64,000 bases of DNA from Podarcis raffonei (GCF_027172205.1 NC_070614.1:44321001-44385000), one strand, 5' to 3'. Shown: positions 48,126 to 60,335, numbered from the stretch's first letter. Numbers and translations: made by a program. Notes: a model not told the origin generated them from the letters alone.

Positions 48126-48499
48126 AATAATATCTAGCAAATATACCTGTTTTATTCTGTTGGTCCATATTGGCAGATGATTAAACTGTGGATCATCCAC
48201 ATAACATCTAGCATGGAAACATTGAATGGTACACCCTTGGGATAGAAATGTCAAAGCTACTGTACATCTTACAGCCAGGAACCCTAGATTGAGGAAACTG
48301 GCAAAACTTGTACTGACATAAATTACACTGGCATATTCCAGACACCATTCAGAAGCCTCCAAGAGGGGCTACTGCCAACTGAGGTGGTAGGTGAATGTAA
48401 GCCCAAGTTTTTAGGATTGGGTCCTAGTTCCCAAGACCCAGCTGAATGGGGTTTAAAATTGATATAAGTCTCTCCATGTCCTGCCCAGCTCTCCACATC

Positions 48500-48766
48500 C
48501 CTGGAACACTGGTGTCAGTTGTTCAGAAAATCAATATCTAAATAAAGCTAAGAAACAATAGACACCAGAAGCTGAAGGTTCTAGCATTTGTTAACAGTTC
48601 TGTGGTTGTTTTGCCGTTTTCTTCACTTTTATTCCCTCAGAGCACTGCTCTGATGATTGATATCTCCATGGGTGTTGAGTTCTTACCCATTGCTGGGTTT
48701 CAGCTTTTCCTCAAATACTACTTCATTGTTCTGAGGCCTGAGCAGAACACAAAAGGATATAAATAA
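48500..48766 (+). pseudogene. Decayed, internally deleted V2R exon 6
   Basis: The left end matches the start of exon 6 (CTGGAACACTGGTGTCAGTT, then GTTCAGAAAATCAATATC). The right end matches its last 100 bases (CATTGCTGGGTTTCAG, CTACTTCATTGTTCTGAGGC, CTGAGCAGAAC). The roughly 600 nt encoding most helices are missing and the frame is lost. It lies on the plus strand between the head-to-head genes E and F, so it is the 3' end of a lost receptor, not part of either neighbour. An orphan promoter follows about 200 bp downstream. Confidence 0.65.
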
Positions 48767-48969
48767 TATCTACAATGAAAAATTGCTAAATAATGCAGTT
48801 TTCAAAATTAATATTTTTTTCATTAAATAGTAAATGGTGTTTCTGTTCCATTTATATCATTAGCCTACACAGAAACACAAAAAGAGTGTTGAATTCCTCA
48901 CTTCAGTTGGAATGATAGACTAGATGGTATCTGAGGACAGTTCCAGCTCCATGCTTCTATGTGATGAAC

Positions 48970-49095
48970 GTTTGTTTCAGCACTTCTGAAACAAACATTT
49001 TTTCAGCAGTCCAAAAACATTGAATTTCCTCCTTCATAACAATCTAAGTTACTATATTAGATTCAGCTTGCCCAAACTACAGTGGCTTTCCAGAC
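48970..49095 (+). promoter_or_regulatory. Orphan V2R upstream block without a gene
   Basis: It starts with a perfect-arm palindrome GTTTGTTTCAG-N5-CTGAAACAAAC (48970-48996). Then follow TTTTCAGCAGTCCAAAAAC, CCTCCTTCATAACAATC, a weathered core (GTTACTATATTAGATTCAG) and CCCAAACTACAGTGGCTTTC. These align in order with genes F and G. No exon 1 was found between it and the LINE fragment at 49.43 kb. Together with the exon 6 relic at 48.5 kb it marks dead receptor loci. Confidence 0.45.
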
Positions 49096-49232
49096 TTCCT
49101 GACTTGAGTGTTCCAAAGAGGATCAAATTGATAAACTGTTCAGAAAAACATGTCCAGTTTCTGAGGATGAGTTTTAACTCCTGACACATTTAATTTGGGA
49201 ACCAGGAAGATGAAGCTGGTTCTCCCCAAGTG

Positions 49233-49261
49233 TTGTGTGTGTGTGTGTGTATGTGTGTGTG

Positions 49262-49318
<57 letters not shown>
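49233..49318. repeat. (TG)n(TA)n compound microsatellite
   Basis: TG units with TATG interruptions pass into a TA array of more than 20 units. Confidence 0.9.
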
Positions 49319-49322
<4 letters not shown>

Positions 49323-49429
49323 TTTTTCCAATAACAGCCTCATTATAACAATACCAATTTCATCCAAGTAATAATCTTATTAATGCCAAATTATAGAATT
49401 TAATTAAACTGGCCCCCTCACATGTTAGA

Positions 49430-50045
49430 GTTGATGATTTCTTGAGCTTTTTTTTTTTACCCACCAGGTGTTCTTTAGTTCTCTGGTTCTTCTTTGAACC
49501 TCAGCCTTAGCATTGGCATAGGTTTTTTTTCTTAGTGGCAAAGTTTCTCTCTCTTTGCCAGATCTGAAAGGCCATCCTTTTCTTGTCAACATTATGTTCA
49601 ATCTCAGTGTCATTCTCATCAAACCAGTCCTGGTGTTTCTTTGTTTAGCATGCAATAGTTTGTTTCTGGCTGTAATAATGGATGTTTTTAGCTTGGTCCA
49701 GTGTTCCTCAATGTTATCAGGAAGCTCGGGAAGCAGATGGTCCTTAAGAGTCATTTGAAAGCAATCCCACTTAATAGGATCTTGAAGGGCTTGAATATTC
49801 ATTTTGCGCCTTGGTTTCCCTCCTTGAAGCCTGTGTTGAGGTATAATCTTGATAGCCATCATGGAGCATATTAATCAGTGACCTCTCCAGCAATCATCGG
49901 CACCCATCATAGCTCTGATAAAGAGCACATCATGGTGATCTTCAGCTTGGACAATCACATTGTCTAAGAGGTGCCAGTGGTTTGACTGAGGATGTCTCCA
50001 CAACAAGGTGATGATCCACCAAGTGAGACTTATTGAAAAGTAGCC
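49430..50045 (-). repeat. Non-LTR LINE ORF2 fragment (between nuclease and RT)
   Basis: Minus-strand reading: NHWHLLDNVIVQAEDHHDVL, then IIPQHRLQGGKPRRKMNIQA and AYANAKAEVQRRTRELKNTW. This is the endonuclease end and linker of a LINE ORF2 common in lizard genomes. Broken in at least one place. Clade uncertain. Confidence 0.55.
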
Positions 50046-50149
50046 TGTACACTATATTTACTTGTAATAAACCACTCTCTTTTTTAGCTCTTGGTGTGCA
50101 AGAACTTTTGCGTGCCCAGGTGGAGACCCCCCTGGCCCCGCAAGACCAC

Positions 50150-50950
50150 CAGAAGGAATAATGACTCATGACAACGGGTTATGGAATTAAAAATTGGCCA
50201 GAACTTTATTAAACCTTTCAGATGTAGGAAGACCTTGGCTCAGGCAGAGGGTGTGTATCCCTCCCAGCCCCCCAGCTAGGGAAACTGGGGCTCCTCGGGG
50301 TGAATGAGATATGGGAGGGTGCACAGCAAGACACTTGTGTACGCTGGCGGCCCACCCCATACCCTCAATGCAGGAAGGGGAATTCACTGACAACCTTTCA
50401 GTGTATGGCCAGTGACTCCCATTTTACAAACCCCTTTAAGAGAGGACCCTGGAATCAACACCATGGGGAGGGGTGAGTCACCACTTCACACACACACACC
50501 TCATTTAGGGAAGATAGACTAAAGGATTCCTCCCAAGGCCTAAAACTGCTAAAGTTGTGACGAATTGCTACGGGGAAGGCAAAACCTGCCAATGCAGGGA
50601 AATTCCTTCCTGTCTCTTCAACAGCAACCATCCAAAGACCATAGCAGCACCCGCTGAACAGGAAGGAAAATGGTTAACCTGCAAACAAGCATTAGACAAA
50701 GGGAGGGTTGGGTGGGTGAAGCGCCAGAGCCGGCTGCATGGTTGTTGCTGCCACCTCCACCTCCTATTTAAGCAACTGGCCCCGCCTCCTTGAAGGGCTG
50801 ATTGGCTAACTGAGATTTGGCAGGTACCTCTAATGACTAACACAGGGAGGCAGGCCAGCCCAACCAGCTGGTGGGTCGAGGTGCTGCGTGCGGTCCTGCA
50901 AAGGGCCCCCACAAAGGAAGGTGTCAGTGCTTATTATTGGAAATAAGAGT
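50150..50950 (-). mobile_element. LTR-like segment (fossil)
   Basis: Minus-strand order: CCAAT-type box (GCCAATCAGCCC) near 50.79 kb, TATA-like TTAAATAGG near 50.77 kb, then AATAAAGTTCTGGCC near 50.2 kb. The layout is that of a solo LTR and resembles 5834-6485 in its poly(A) region. Ends not fixed. Confidence 0.35.
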
Positions 50951-51629
50951 CATTCAGACATGTGTTGTTGTTCTTTATTATCTCCACACCAGTTATTCTA
51001 TTTCTTGCAGAAGAGTATGTTGAGGTTATTGTGTGCGGTATACGTGTATGAGGGTTCTGGTGTATACATATAACACTAGGATACCTTACCAAATATATCC
51101 CTGCTAGGTCACTTCAAGACAACCTGTTCATTGAGTGTTCGTCCTGATTTGTTTGAGAACATATATTATTTTCTGATGTGTTTCCTCATCATTTTCCTTA
51201 TCATAAAAAGTTGGATTTGGGGAGGGGCAGTTTTGTTGAAGGGTTGTTGCAGATGCACACAATATCAACATTAATTGTATAATCTGAATTTCCTGGTATG
51301 TGTTTGGATCTCATTCAAATATAGTGACAGATTGGAAGCTCTCATAGGCCAGTGGTGTGGTGATTGCAAACTGAACAAACATAAATATTATATCTGAATC
51401 TAAGTGTTATAGATTTATGCTTCATTTTCTATTTTTAAAAAGGATGCTTTAACTTTACATAGGGTGGGGTCTGGTATGCTCACCAGTGAGGATTTTAAAC
51501 AGACAAATTTTAAAGCAGATGGCCAACTTTTGAGTTTTAGTAGATGTGGACCACCTGCATTGGCCTAGATGACAGTTGGAGGTCTAGTCATATATTCTAT
51601 GGTATGAGAAATATGTTTTCTGCAGTAGT

Positions 51630-51880
51630 TATACAAACATATTTTCAGCAGTCCAATGCATTGCAGAAGTGATTATCTTCTCTGTAATTATCTAAAACAC
51701 TATAATCACAAGATGAAAGCTCCAATGTGTATGTGTGAAAGGAAAGAATTCAAGTCAGAAATGGTTTTAAGTACTCCAGAAATCCATAAACTGCTAAGAT
51801 TAGAGATATGAGAGAGAGGGGGAGAGAGAGAGAGAGAGACAGAGGGACAGAGAAATGGGGCCCTGTCATTTTGATTAAAA
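51630..51880 (+). promoter_or_regulatory. Conserved V2R upstream block, gene F
   Basis: ATACAAACATATTTTCAGCA precedes module 1 (TTGCAGAAGTGATTATC, CTGTAATTATCTAAAACAC, TATAATCACAAG, GAAAGCTCCAAT; 51661-51730). Module 2 (CAGAAATGGTTTTAAGTAC, CTGCTAAGATTAGAGA, GGGGCCCTGTCATTTTGAT) is at 51755-51875, with a GA-rich expansion inside. Module 1 ends 376 bp before the ATG. Confidence 0.5.
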
Positions 51881-54394
51881 AAAGCACCCTATCCTTTCGT
51901 AGATTGTTCAATTTCTGTCTCTTAATTGTCATTCAAACCATGCAAATTTAAACCATGATTTTGCTACGCTGCTGTGGTTATGGATAAGGTGCATTAATGT
52001 TTCTCTGAGTAGTGCATTAGAAGAGTTCAGCTATCACCCAAGGTGTCATGTTTAGTTCAGGCAGAAGAGAGCAGAATGGAGTTGTAGCCTGAAACAGGAC
52101 AGTTCATGTTCAGGGGGGAGTTTAATGTCATGATGCTGCTTTGCCTGCTTCTTCTCTCAAATATGGTATGCAAAGTGAATACTATTAAGTGTGTGAAAAA
52201 CAGTGCTGTGTATATTCCGCATGAGTGGTACGAGTCTGGAGATCTCCTCATTGGTGGAGTGAGTAGCAACTCATATCAATTACATTTTCCCCAAACTTCT
52301 TTTCAATGAACACCCTCCTCAGTTCTGGGTTGATATCCCATTGTAAGTAAATAGGCTTTTTCATTGTGCTGATATTTGTAATTCTAAGGATGACTGTAAT
52401 GTACTCTGATTGCTTTGAAAAATAGGAAAAGACCCTATTTCTGATCAGAAAATGAAATGCTCAAAACTAAGCGCATTGTCTCCAGGTTTTCAGAGAGGTG
52501 GCATTTTCAGAGAGGGGAAAGAGAGATGGCAGACAGAGGGAGAGAAAACTGGGTGGCAGAAAGAGATGAAATGAGAATGGAAGGCTCTGGCTACTTTAGG
52601 TTCTGGTCCAACCCTAAAAGCAGTTTTGCGAGGGAATTGTTTCCAGATGAGATGTCAAAAACATATGGACAACTTGTAATGTCACCAATCTCTTGACCAC
52701 ACAAGTACTTAAAAAATTGCAGTCTAACTTTGACTAACTTAGAAGATTCTGCCCTCTCTCCATACTTAGGCAGCTGACTTGTCAAATACTGCTAAATTGA
52801 TGCAGAGTACACTGTTTTCATTCTCCCCTGAAATAGCAAGTGACTTTATTTGCAGCATGGTGACCAAGTTCTATCAGCATGTCCTGTCCTTGGCATTTGC
52901 TGTTGACAAGATCAATGAGAATCCCAAGATCTTGCCCAACATCACTCTCGGGTTCCACATCTATGACAGCTATGCCAAATCAGGGATGACCTACCGTGCC
53001 ACTCTGGACCTGCTCTTTAAATCACATCAGTTTGTCCCCAACTACAGATGTGACATCCAGGAAAATGTCATAGGAGTCATTGGGGGGCTAAGTTCTGACA
53101 TCTCTTCCTGCATGGCAGATATCCTGGGTCTTTACAAGATTCCACAGGTAGGAACTGAGTAATGAGAATTTCACCAAAGGTTGCTTCAAATGTTGGAGGG
53201 CTGAATATTGAATGGAAAACTAATGTCTGGATGTAAAAAGTGGGGGACATAATCCTAAATAGAAAAACATTGGGGATATATAGGACCGTAACTTTATGAA
53301 AATAATTATGTAAATGAGAATATAATGACGTTTGTTACCATTCCAAAATGTCTGTCTTTTTCTTTCCCTTTAGATTTCATTTGGTTCATTTCAACCAACA
53401 CTGAATTATCCAGCTCATTTCATTTCATTTTATCGTATGGTTCCTAATGAAGACCTTCAGTACCAAGGAATCATTGAGTTATTTCAGCACTTCAAATGGA
53501 AATGGGTAGGGCTCATTGCTCAGGACGATGAAGGTGGAGAACGTTTCTTGCAAACGATAGAGCCAATGCTTTTCAAGAATGGAATCTGTTCCGCATTCAT
53601 AGACAGAAGCAAAAAAACAATGCATTTGTCCAACAACGCACGTGAATTGATTGACAATATACGCTTTAAAATGCCAGCTTTCATATCAAGCAAAGCCAAT
53701 GCAGTTCTGATATATGGAGAAAGTGCAGCCATAACATTTACAGGGAATATTATAGCAGCATCCAGAATAATGCAAGTAATATTTTCTCAACACAGATCTA
53801 GACCTAAAGTTTGGATTACGACAGCCCAAATAGATTTTCCATTATATAGGTGGCAAAGCTTAATTACCACAGATATACAGACATTTCATGGTGCTATCTC
53901 ATTTGCAATTCACTCAGAAGAGATTCAAGACTTCAAATACTTTCTTCAGGGTGTATATCCTAATTGGGCAAAGGAAGATGGTTTTATAAAAGATTTCTGG
54001 CAACAAGCATTCGGATGTTCATTTTCAAACTCCACTGTATCCACAATCACTGGGAAAATATGTACAGAAGAGGAAATGCTGGAAAGCCTTCCTACACCTT
54101 ATTTTGAAACGAGCATGACTGGCCACAGCTACAGCATCTATAATGCTGTGTATGCTCTGGCACATGCCTTACATATCACATACTCAGCTAAAGGCAGCCA
54201 CAAGGAGGTCAGAGGCAGCTTGTCTCCACAAAATATGGAAGCCTGGCAGGTAATGATTTCTCTTAAGGCATACGTCCAGCTTGTATACAAGTCTGAATCT
54301 TTACATGTAACTCTCACACATCTGTTTTAAGGACTTTTCACCACTGACCTTCAGAAATGTTTGAGGATTAATGTAGTCAATGATAATAATAAAA

Positions 54395-54745
54395 TAATAA
54401 TAATAAATTTTATTTATATCCCGCCCTCCCCAGCCAAAGCTGGGCTCAGAGCGGCTAACAACAGTAAAATGATAAAACATTCTAAAATCATTTCATTATA
54501 AGATTAATTCCAATCAAATTAATGGCAACCATTAGGCTAGAAGTTCTGTGAGGATTGCCAAAGGAGGGAGTCAGGCCTGGTGAAACAGCTCTGTCTTGCA
54601 GGCCCTGCGGAAAGATGTCAAGTCCTGCAGGGCCCTAGTCCCTTATGACAGAGTGTTCCACCAGATCGGAGCCACAGCCGAAAAAGCCCTGGCTCTGTTT
54701 GAGGCCAGCCTAACCTCTCTGTGGCCTGGGACCTTCAAGATGTTT
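54395..54745 (-). repeat. CR1/L2 LINE 3' end
   Basis: Minus strand: GGCTCCGATCTGGTGGAACA, CTGTTTCACCAGGCC, TTAGCCGCTCTGAGCCCAGC and AAATTTATTATTATTATT. In intron 3 of gene F. Confidence 0.6.
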
Positions 54746-54884
54746 TTGTTTGAAGACCGTAAGTTCCTCTGTGGGATAACAAATGATAACAAATATAATC
54801 CTAATTGTATCAAAAATGGGAATTGTTATATTTCTTATATATATAAAGAGATATGAATCGCTTTCAGGCTTCCATATGCAACAC

Positions 54885-55535
54885 ATCAACAACTGGCAAC
54901 AACTCCCACCCATCTGCAGGGAGTCCATTTAAGGGCAAAACACCAATAGGGGAAGCCCTATGACTTACATTAAATAGGGTCACCCCAAGGGGTCCCCATA
55001 GGGGTGGCATGGCCCTAGCCCATGTTCGGGCATCAGACAGAATCCACAAACCCAGATCCTTTTAGCAAGATACCCTTAATGAGAAGGTGCAGGTGAAGGC
55101 TACAACCTCCCCTGCATCCAAACAAGGGCTTACCCAATGCCTAACCTCACAAAGTTGTGATTATTGCTACAAGGTAGGTGAAAACCAAATGGCTGGTGCC
55201 AATTTGCCAAGTGGAAAAAATTCCTACCCAGAACCAACAATAGGGTAGCTGACATTTGTCCATAGAAAGGTTGTGTCATAGCAAAGCATAAAAAGTGGGA
55301 GATCTGGTGAAGGGTGTGACAGTTTAAGATTCCTGTGCCACAGTTTAAGATTCCTGTAGCCACGCCTCACAGCAGTGCTGATTGGACAATGAGGCCACCT
55401 CTAGGCGGTGCCCGCTCAGCACTGGTGACACAACCTGGACAGTGACGGGGGGGCGTCAATCGCTGCCCGCCGCCAGATCACTGCAGGGGCCCTGATACCT
55501 GGCTGCAACACCGCATACTGGAAAAGGTGAGCGGA
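54885..55535 (-). mobile_element. LTR-like segment (fossil)
   Basis: Contains GGACCCCTTGGGGTGACC and a minus-strand CCAATCAGC box near 55.38 kb. The CATCAGACAGAATCCACAAA block resembles CATCGGACGGAATACACGAC at 6.08 kb. Probably a relative of the insertion in gene A. Ends 70 bp before exon 4 of gene F. Confidence 0.35.
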
Positions 55536-56037
55536 GATTTTGGAGTAGTACAACCCAGAATAAGACCATTACAACACATTTTAGTGCTTTCTCTTTTCTT
55601 TCCTAGCTCCATTCATTTCTTCAGAGGATGTCATTCAACAACAGTGCTGGAGATGATATTACATTTAATGAACATGGAGAATTAGTAGCTGGATTTGATA
55701 TTACAAACTTGGTCACGTTCCCAAATCAGTCCTTCATCAGGGTCAAAGTGGGAAGGCTGGATCCTCAGGCACCTCTTGGGAAAAAACTCATCATTGATGA
55801 GGGCAGAATCAAATGGCAAAGAGGCTTGACTCAGGTGAGGAAATACCCACACGGCCTTCCAAATATCAACATTCATTGTCATTCATGGAACTGGATGGCA
55901 AGAGAAGCAAAGAAAGCTAAGGCAGGAATCGTAATATGCCCATACTTTAAGACTGGAATCTGAAACCTACTTCTCTGGCCTCCCATTAAACCCGATTAGA
56001 TTAGCAGCCATTATATATGGGAACCCTACCTTATGGT

Positions 56038-56390
56038 GGAGGGATGCGGGTGGCACTGTGGTCTAAACCACAGAGCCTAGGGCTTGTCGATCAGAAGGTT
56101 GGCGGTTCGAATCCCCGAGACAGGGAGAGCTCCCATTGTTCAGTCCCAGCTCCTGTCCACCTAGCAGTTCGAAAGCACATCAAGTGCAAGTAGATAAGTA
56201 GGTACCACTCCAGCAGGAAGGTAAACGACGCTGCTCTGGTTCACCAGAAGCGGCTTAGTCATGCTGGCCACATGACCTGGAAGCTGTCTGCAGACAAGCG
56301 GTGGCTCTCTCGGCCTATAGAGCGAGATGAGTGCACAACCTCAAAGTCATCTGCGACTGGACCTAACGGTCAGGGGTACCTTTACCTTTT
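56038..56390 (+). mobile_element. Full-length Sauria SINE with target duplication
   Basis: 353 bp from GGGATGCGGGTGGCACTGTG through the B box (GGTTCGAATCC) to the BovB-like tail (GACCTAACGGTCAGGGGTAC). Flanked by TACCTTATGGT at 56027-56037 and 56391-56401. In intron 4 of gene F. Confidence 0.9.
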
Positions 56391-57228
56391 TACCTTATGG
56401 TAGTCCCTAGAAGAGGGCATGCATTTACCTGTAGTTTTATCCATCAGAAATGATTTGACAATACATCTCTTCAGCCGATTTTCAGTTAAAATTATTCTAT
56501 TACATTAGCTTCTGCCTTTTCATTAATTTTATTTAGTTTGTTTGTTATTGGATTTGTTAATTCTATAATGAGCTATATTCATTCCTAAAGCAAGAAACTA
56601 GGATGGTTATAGTGCAATGAATGTATCTGAAATTTATAGTGCAGCTATGATTCCTGCTTAGTGGTAGATCTTAAGACTAAGATGAATTCCTCAAAACACT
56701 TAATTAATGCTAAATACTTCCTCACTGGATAGGTGCCACCCCTCTCAGTATGCAATGACTATTGCCCTCCTGGTTACAGGAAGAAAAAGAAGGAGGGACA
56801 GAAATTTTGCTGCTATGATTGTGCTGCATGTCCAGATGGGATGTTCTCAAATGCAGAGGGTACGAAATATTGTATTCAGATATACCTAAAGAAACATTTC
56901 CTCTTCTGCAAATTTGCTGTTGTTAACATTGCAGTTTTTTTCAAATTATGGTACTATATGTTTTTCTCATTGTTTACATAGATATGTTTTATGGGTATTT
57001 CATGTTAATCATCTAGAGTAAATTATTTTCCTTTTTTGAAAAAAAGAAAAAGAAGAAGAAAAGAGGAAGGAAGGGCTGAAACTTGTCATGTTTATGTTAA
57101 GAGATTAATCCATCAGTTTAAATTGAAATGGCAGAATAGGAAACACACTTATTTCTTTTGGAGGTGACTTGGTCAAGTATACATTAGGTGGGTTCCTGGT
57201 AAAACAGATTCTAAATTGCCATACCCAG

Positions 57229-57445
57229 AAATTTTTTGTCCAGAAGATCAATATCCAAACAAAGGGAAAGTTCAATTCATTGCAAACATACCAATTTTCC
57301 CAACCTTTAATTAAACTTCAATAATGGTTGGAAATTTCTCTACACCTCTTCTCTTTGGTAACAGTCCTGATGCTTGGCATCTTCATAAAACACCATGACA
57401 GGGTCATAGACAAAGCCAACAATGGAAACCTAACCTACATTGCCA
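57229..57445 (+). pseudogene. Decayed V2R exon 6 front half inside intron 5 of gene F
   Basis: The stretch keeps the landmarks of the start of exon 6 in order: GTCCAGAAGATCAATATCC, AAACAAAGGGAAAG, GTAACAGTCCTGATGCTTGG, CATCTTCATAAAACACCATG, AAAGCCAACAATGGAAACC. Frame and the TM1 start are lost, and after TM1/TM2 the similarity stops. It lies 970 bp before the intact exon 6 of gene F, as left by a partial tandem duplication or by fusion with a dead neighbour. Confidence 0.7.
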
Positions 57446-59601
57446 ACAGACTCAACAAGACTTGGAACAAGAAATATGGGTTAATAGGTTATATTTATGA
57501 AAATAAACCAGCTATGGAAACTGCTATCAGAATAAATCAAACAAATTAACCCAAACCAATGAAGTCTACAAGGTGAAGTGGATTCATGGAAGGATTTCAA
57601 CCCTCCAGTCTCCTGAGCCAGGTGCCATTCACACACTGTGATCATGCATCAAGGCTCAAGGAAACTTCCCCTGTGTGTTCCTTGGGTATATGAACCTGAC
57701 ATGCACACTGTGGCACCCTTGGCCAGCGCTCACCCTTCTGCACCTGACAGGCCCAAACTCAACTCTGGCTCTGATAATTTCCAAAATCCACTCACCTACC
57801 CAGACCAAATGCCAGTTTGTCAAACTCAAACAAAGCACTACTCCAGTCATGCAGACAACACTCAGTAGTGTGAAGTAGGCAAAACAAACAAACAAAAACC
57901 ACCTTGACACAGACCAATTAGTGTCATCCCCCAAATCAGGTGTCTCGGTGAAAAGAGGGGATAGTGTGGTGTGGGATGGGATTAAATATTCTGATCTCCT
58001 CTCCTATAGGGCAAATTGTCCCATTACCCATGCAGGTGGGTCTTCTTTTCTTGCAGGGGAAGAGGGCATGGCAAACGTGTCCACCATCCCCATATGGGGG
58101 AAAGGAGTGGAATTCTCTGCATCTCCTCAGCTTCTTCTGCTCATCAGAATGCCTAATTGCTGCAGTGATTCTCTCCTTTCACTGTATAGTGGTCGTTATT
58201 CCCAAAGGTGGCTGGAAGGTGGTCAAAAACCAATACACAAACCCACAAATTCCTGTGGAAAATACTGGGTTTGATCTCTGGCATGTCTTTTTTGAAGCAA
58301 GAAATGTTCAGATGTTTTTGCAACCTTCCATGGTGATTGTAGGTTAGGCAGACATATCTAGATCTTCTTGAGGGCAATGCTCTTTGAATTAAACTTCAAA
58401 TATTCTGTTTTCCCCAGACATGGAAACTTGTGTTACGTGTCCAGATGATCAATATCCAAACAAAGGTCAGGATCAATGCATTCCTAAGATTCCAAATTTT
58501 CTAGCTTTTGATGACACTGTGGCTATTGTTCTAACCTCCTCTGCAGTTTTGTTGTCCCTGATCACAGTTCTGGTGCTTGGCATCTTCATTAAATATCGAG
58601 ACACTGCCATAGTCAAAGCCAACAACAGAAGCCTCACCTACATTCTCCTCACCTCCCTTCTCTTGTGTTTCCTCTGCTCTTTGCTGTTCATCGGAATGCC
58701 TAATGAAGCAACCTGCCTTCTGCGACAAACAGCTTTTGGCATCATCTTCTCTGTGGCCCTCTCTAGCATCTTGGCCAAAACCATTTCTGTGGTTTTGGCA
58801 TTCATGGCTACCAAGCCAGGATCCAGGATGAGGAAATGGGTGGGGAAACGACTGGCTTATTCTATTATTCTATCCTGCTCCCATATTCAAGGGGGAATCT
58901 GTGCTCTCTGGTTGGCAACCTCTCCACCATTCCCAGATTTGGATACACACACAATTACTCATCAAATTGTATTCTTATGTAATGAAGGGTCAATCCTAAT
59001 GTTCTACTGTGTCTTGGGCTTTATGGGCTTCCTGGCCACCATCAGCTTCACTGTAGCTTTCCTAGCCAGGAAGTTGCCTGACAGCTTTAATGAAGCCAAG
59101 TTCATCACCTTCAGCATGCTGGTCTTCTGCAGTGTTTGGCAATCCTTTGTCCCGACCTACCTGAGCACAAGTGGAAAATACATGGTGGCTGTGGAGATCT
59201 TTTCCATCTTGGCTTCCAGTGCTGGGTTGTTGGGTTGTATCTTTTTCCCAAAATGCTATATTATTCTGGTGAGACCTGAGTTGAACAACAGAGAACAACT
59301 TATACGAAAGAAGAGATAAATTACAAGTCTTTGTCTTCCTAATTATGTACTATATCACCTTCATGGAAATAAAAGAGAGAGACATAAAGTGTATTGGACA
59401 TTTTGAAGGAAATAAAATATTTCAGAAATTTGATTTTTGTTTTGATGCCATGAAATTGTTTTATTTATTTAGTCACTGTCAAATCATTTCTGGCACGGAG
59501 AATAAAAGGAAGAAGAGAAGGATATGAACTTCTGCTCTAGTAGTCTACGTTTTTTTATCTTGATGCATTTTCCTGCGTTTAATTTGCCACATTGTTTAGC
59601 A

Positions 59602-59877
59602 CATTGGTAGGCAAACTAAGGCATGGGGGCCGGATGCAGCCCAATCGCCTTCTCAATCTGGCCCACGGAATTAGTGTGTTTTTACATTTGTGGGGGCTGC
59701 ATGGTGTTTTTACATGAGTAGAATGTGCTTTTATTTAAAATGCATCTCTGGGTTATCTGTGGGGCATAGGAATTCATTAATTCCTCCCCCCCCCAAAAAA
59801 AAATAATAATAGTCCGCCCCACACAAGGTCTGTGGGACAGTGGATTGGCCCTCTGCTGAAAAAGTTTGCTGACCCCG
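59602..59877. mobile_element. hAT MITE with 8-bp target duplication
   Basis: CATTGGTAGGCAAAC ... GTTTGCTGACCCCG, flanked by GTTTAGCA at 59594-59601 and 59878-59885. 276 bp, non-coding. Confidence 0.75.
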
Positions 59878-59894
59878 GTTTAGCACATGAATCT

Positions 59895-60335
59895 ACAAGA
59901 AGAGCACTGCTGGATCAGACCAAGAATGTCTGTATAGTTCAGTTTTCTGCTCTCACAATGGCCAACTAAATGCTCAAGGGAAGCCCAAGAATACACAGCA
60001 CTCTCCCCACTTCTGAATCCCAGCAACTGGTATTAAAAGCACGTTACCTTCAAAGGTAGTAGCCATTGATAGCTTTATATGCCATGCATTTGTCCAATTC
60101 TCTTTTAAAGCCAAGTTGGTGGCCATTACTACATCTTCTGGGAGCCAATTCCTTGGTTTGGTAGGGTTTTTTTGTTTTTTTGTTTTTTTGAGGCTAAGTA
60201 CTATCCTTTGTCTTTCTAAATCTAATATTCACCTGCATTGGATAGTCCTGAGTTCTAGTATTATGAGAGGGACAGAGAAAGAAATTTACCCCTATCTGTC
60301 AAGTTGAGTTGGAACAGCTATGAATCTCTCCAGGT
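59895..60335 (-). repeat. CR1-type LINE 3' UTR
   Basis: GAGCACTGCTGGATCAGACC, CACAATGGCCAACTAAATGC, TAGTAGCCATTGATAGC and AGTTCTAGTATTATGAGAG follow the reverse of a widespread sauropsid CR1-like 3' end. Confidence 0.55.

Larger units (their letters stand above)
52106..59319 (+). pseudogene. V2R gene F, six exons with one frameshift in exon 1
   Basis: Exons: 52106-52342, 52856-53147, 53374-54249, 55607-55834, 56733-56859, 58418-59319. Exons 2-6 are open with good splice sites. Exon 1 is 237 nt where phase demands 233 (or 3n+2). A GTGA/GAGT duplication after LLIGG (about 52258-52265) throws the frame off and leads to TGA at 52307. The sequence after it reads well in the shifted frame (HINYIFPKLLFNEHP). 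Exon 3 is 15 nt shorter than usual, without loss of frame. In exon 6 it has CSVWQSF and STSGKY where paralogs have CSVWLSF and STRGKY. Poly(A) signal AATAAA at 59368. If the 4 bp are a sequencing error the gene would encode about 885 aa; otherwise it is a very recent pseudogene. Confidence 0.85.

Noticed and set aside
49140-49367. Open frame with Ile-Tyr and Thr-His repeats
   Set aside because: Translation of the TG/TA microsatellite.
52259-52264. Use of the new GTGAGT donor to rescue gene F
   Set aside because: It leaves phase 0, while exon 2 needs one base to finish a codon (phase 2), so the frame would be wrong.
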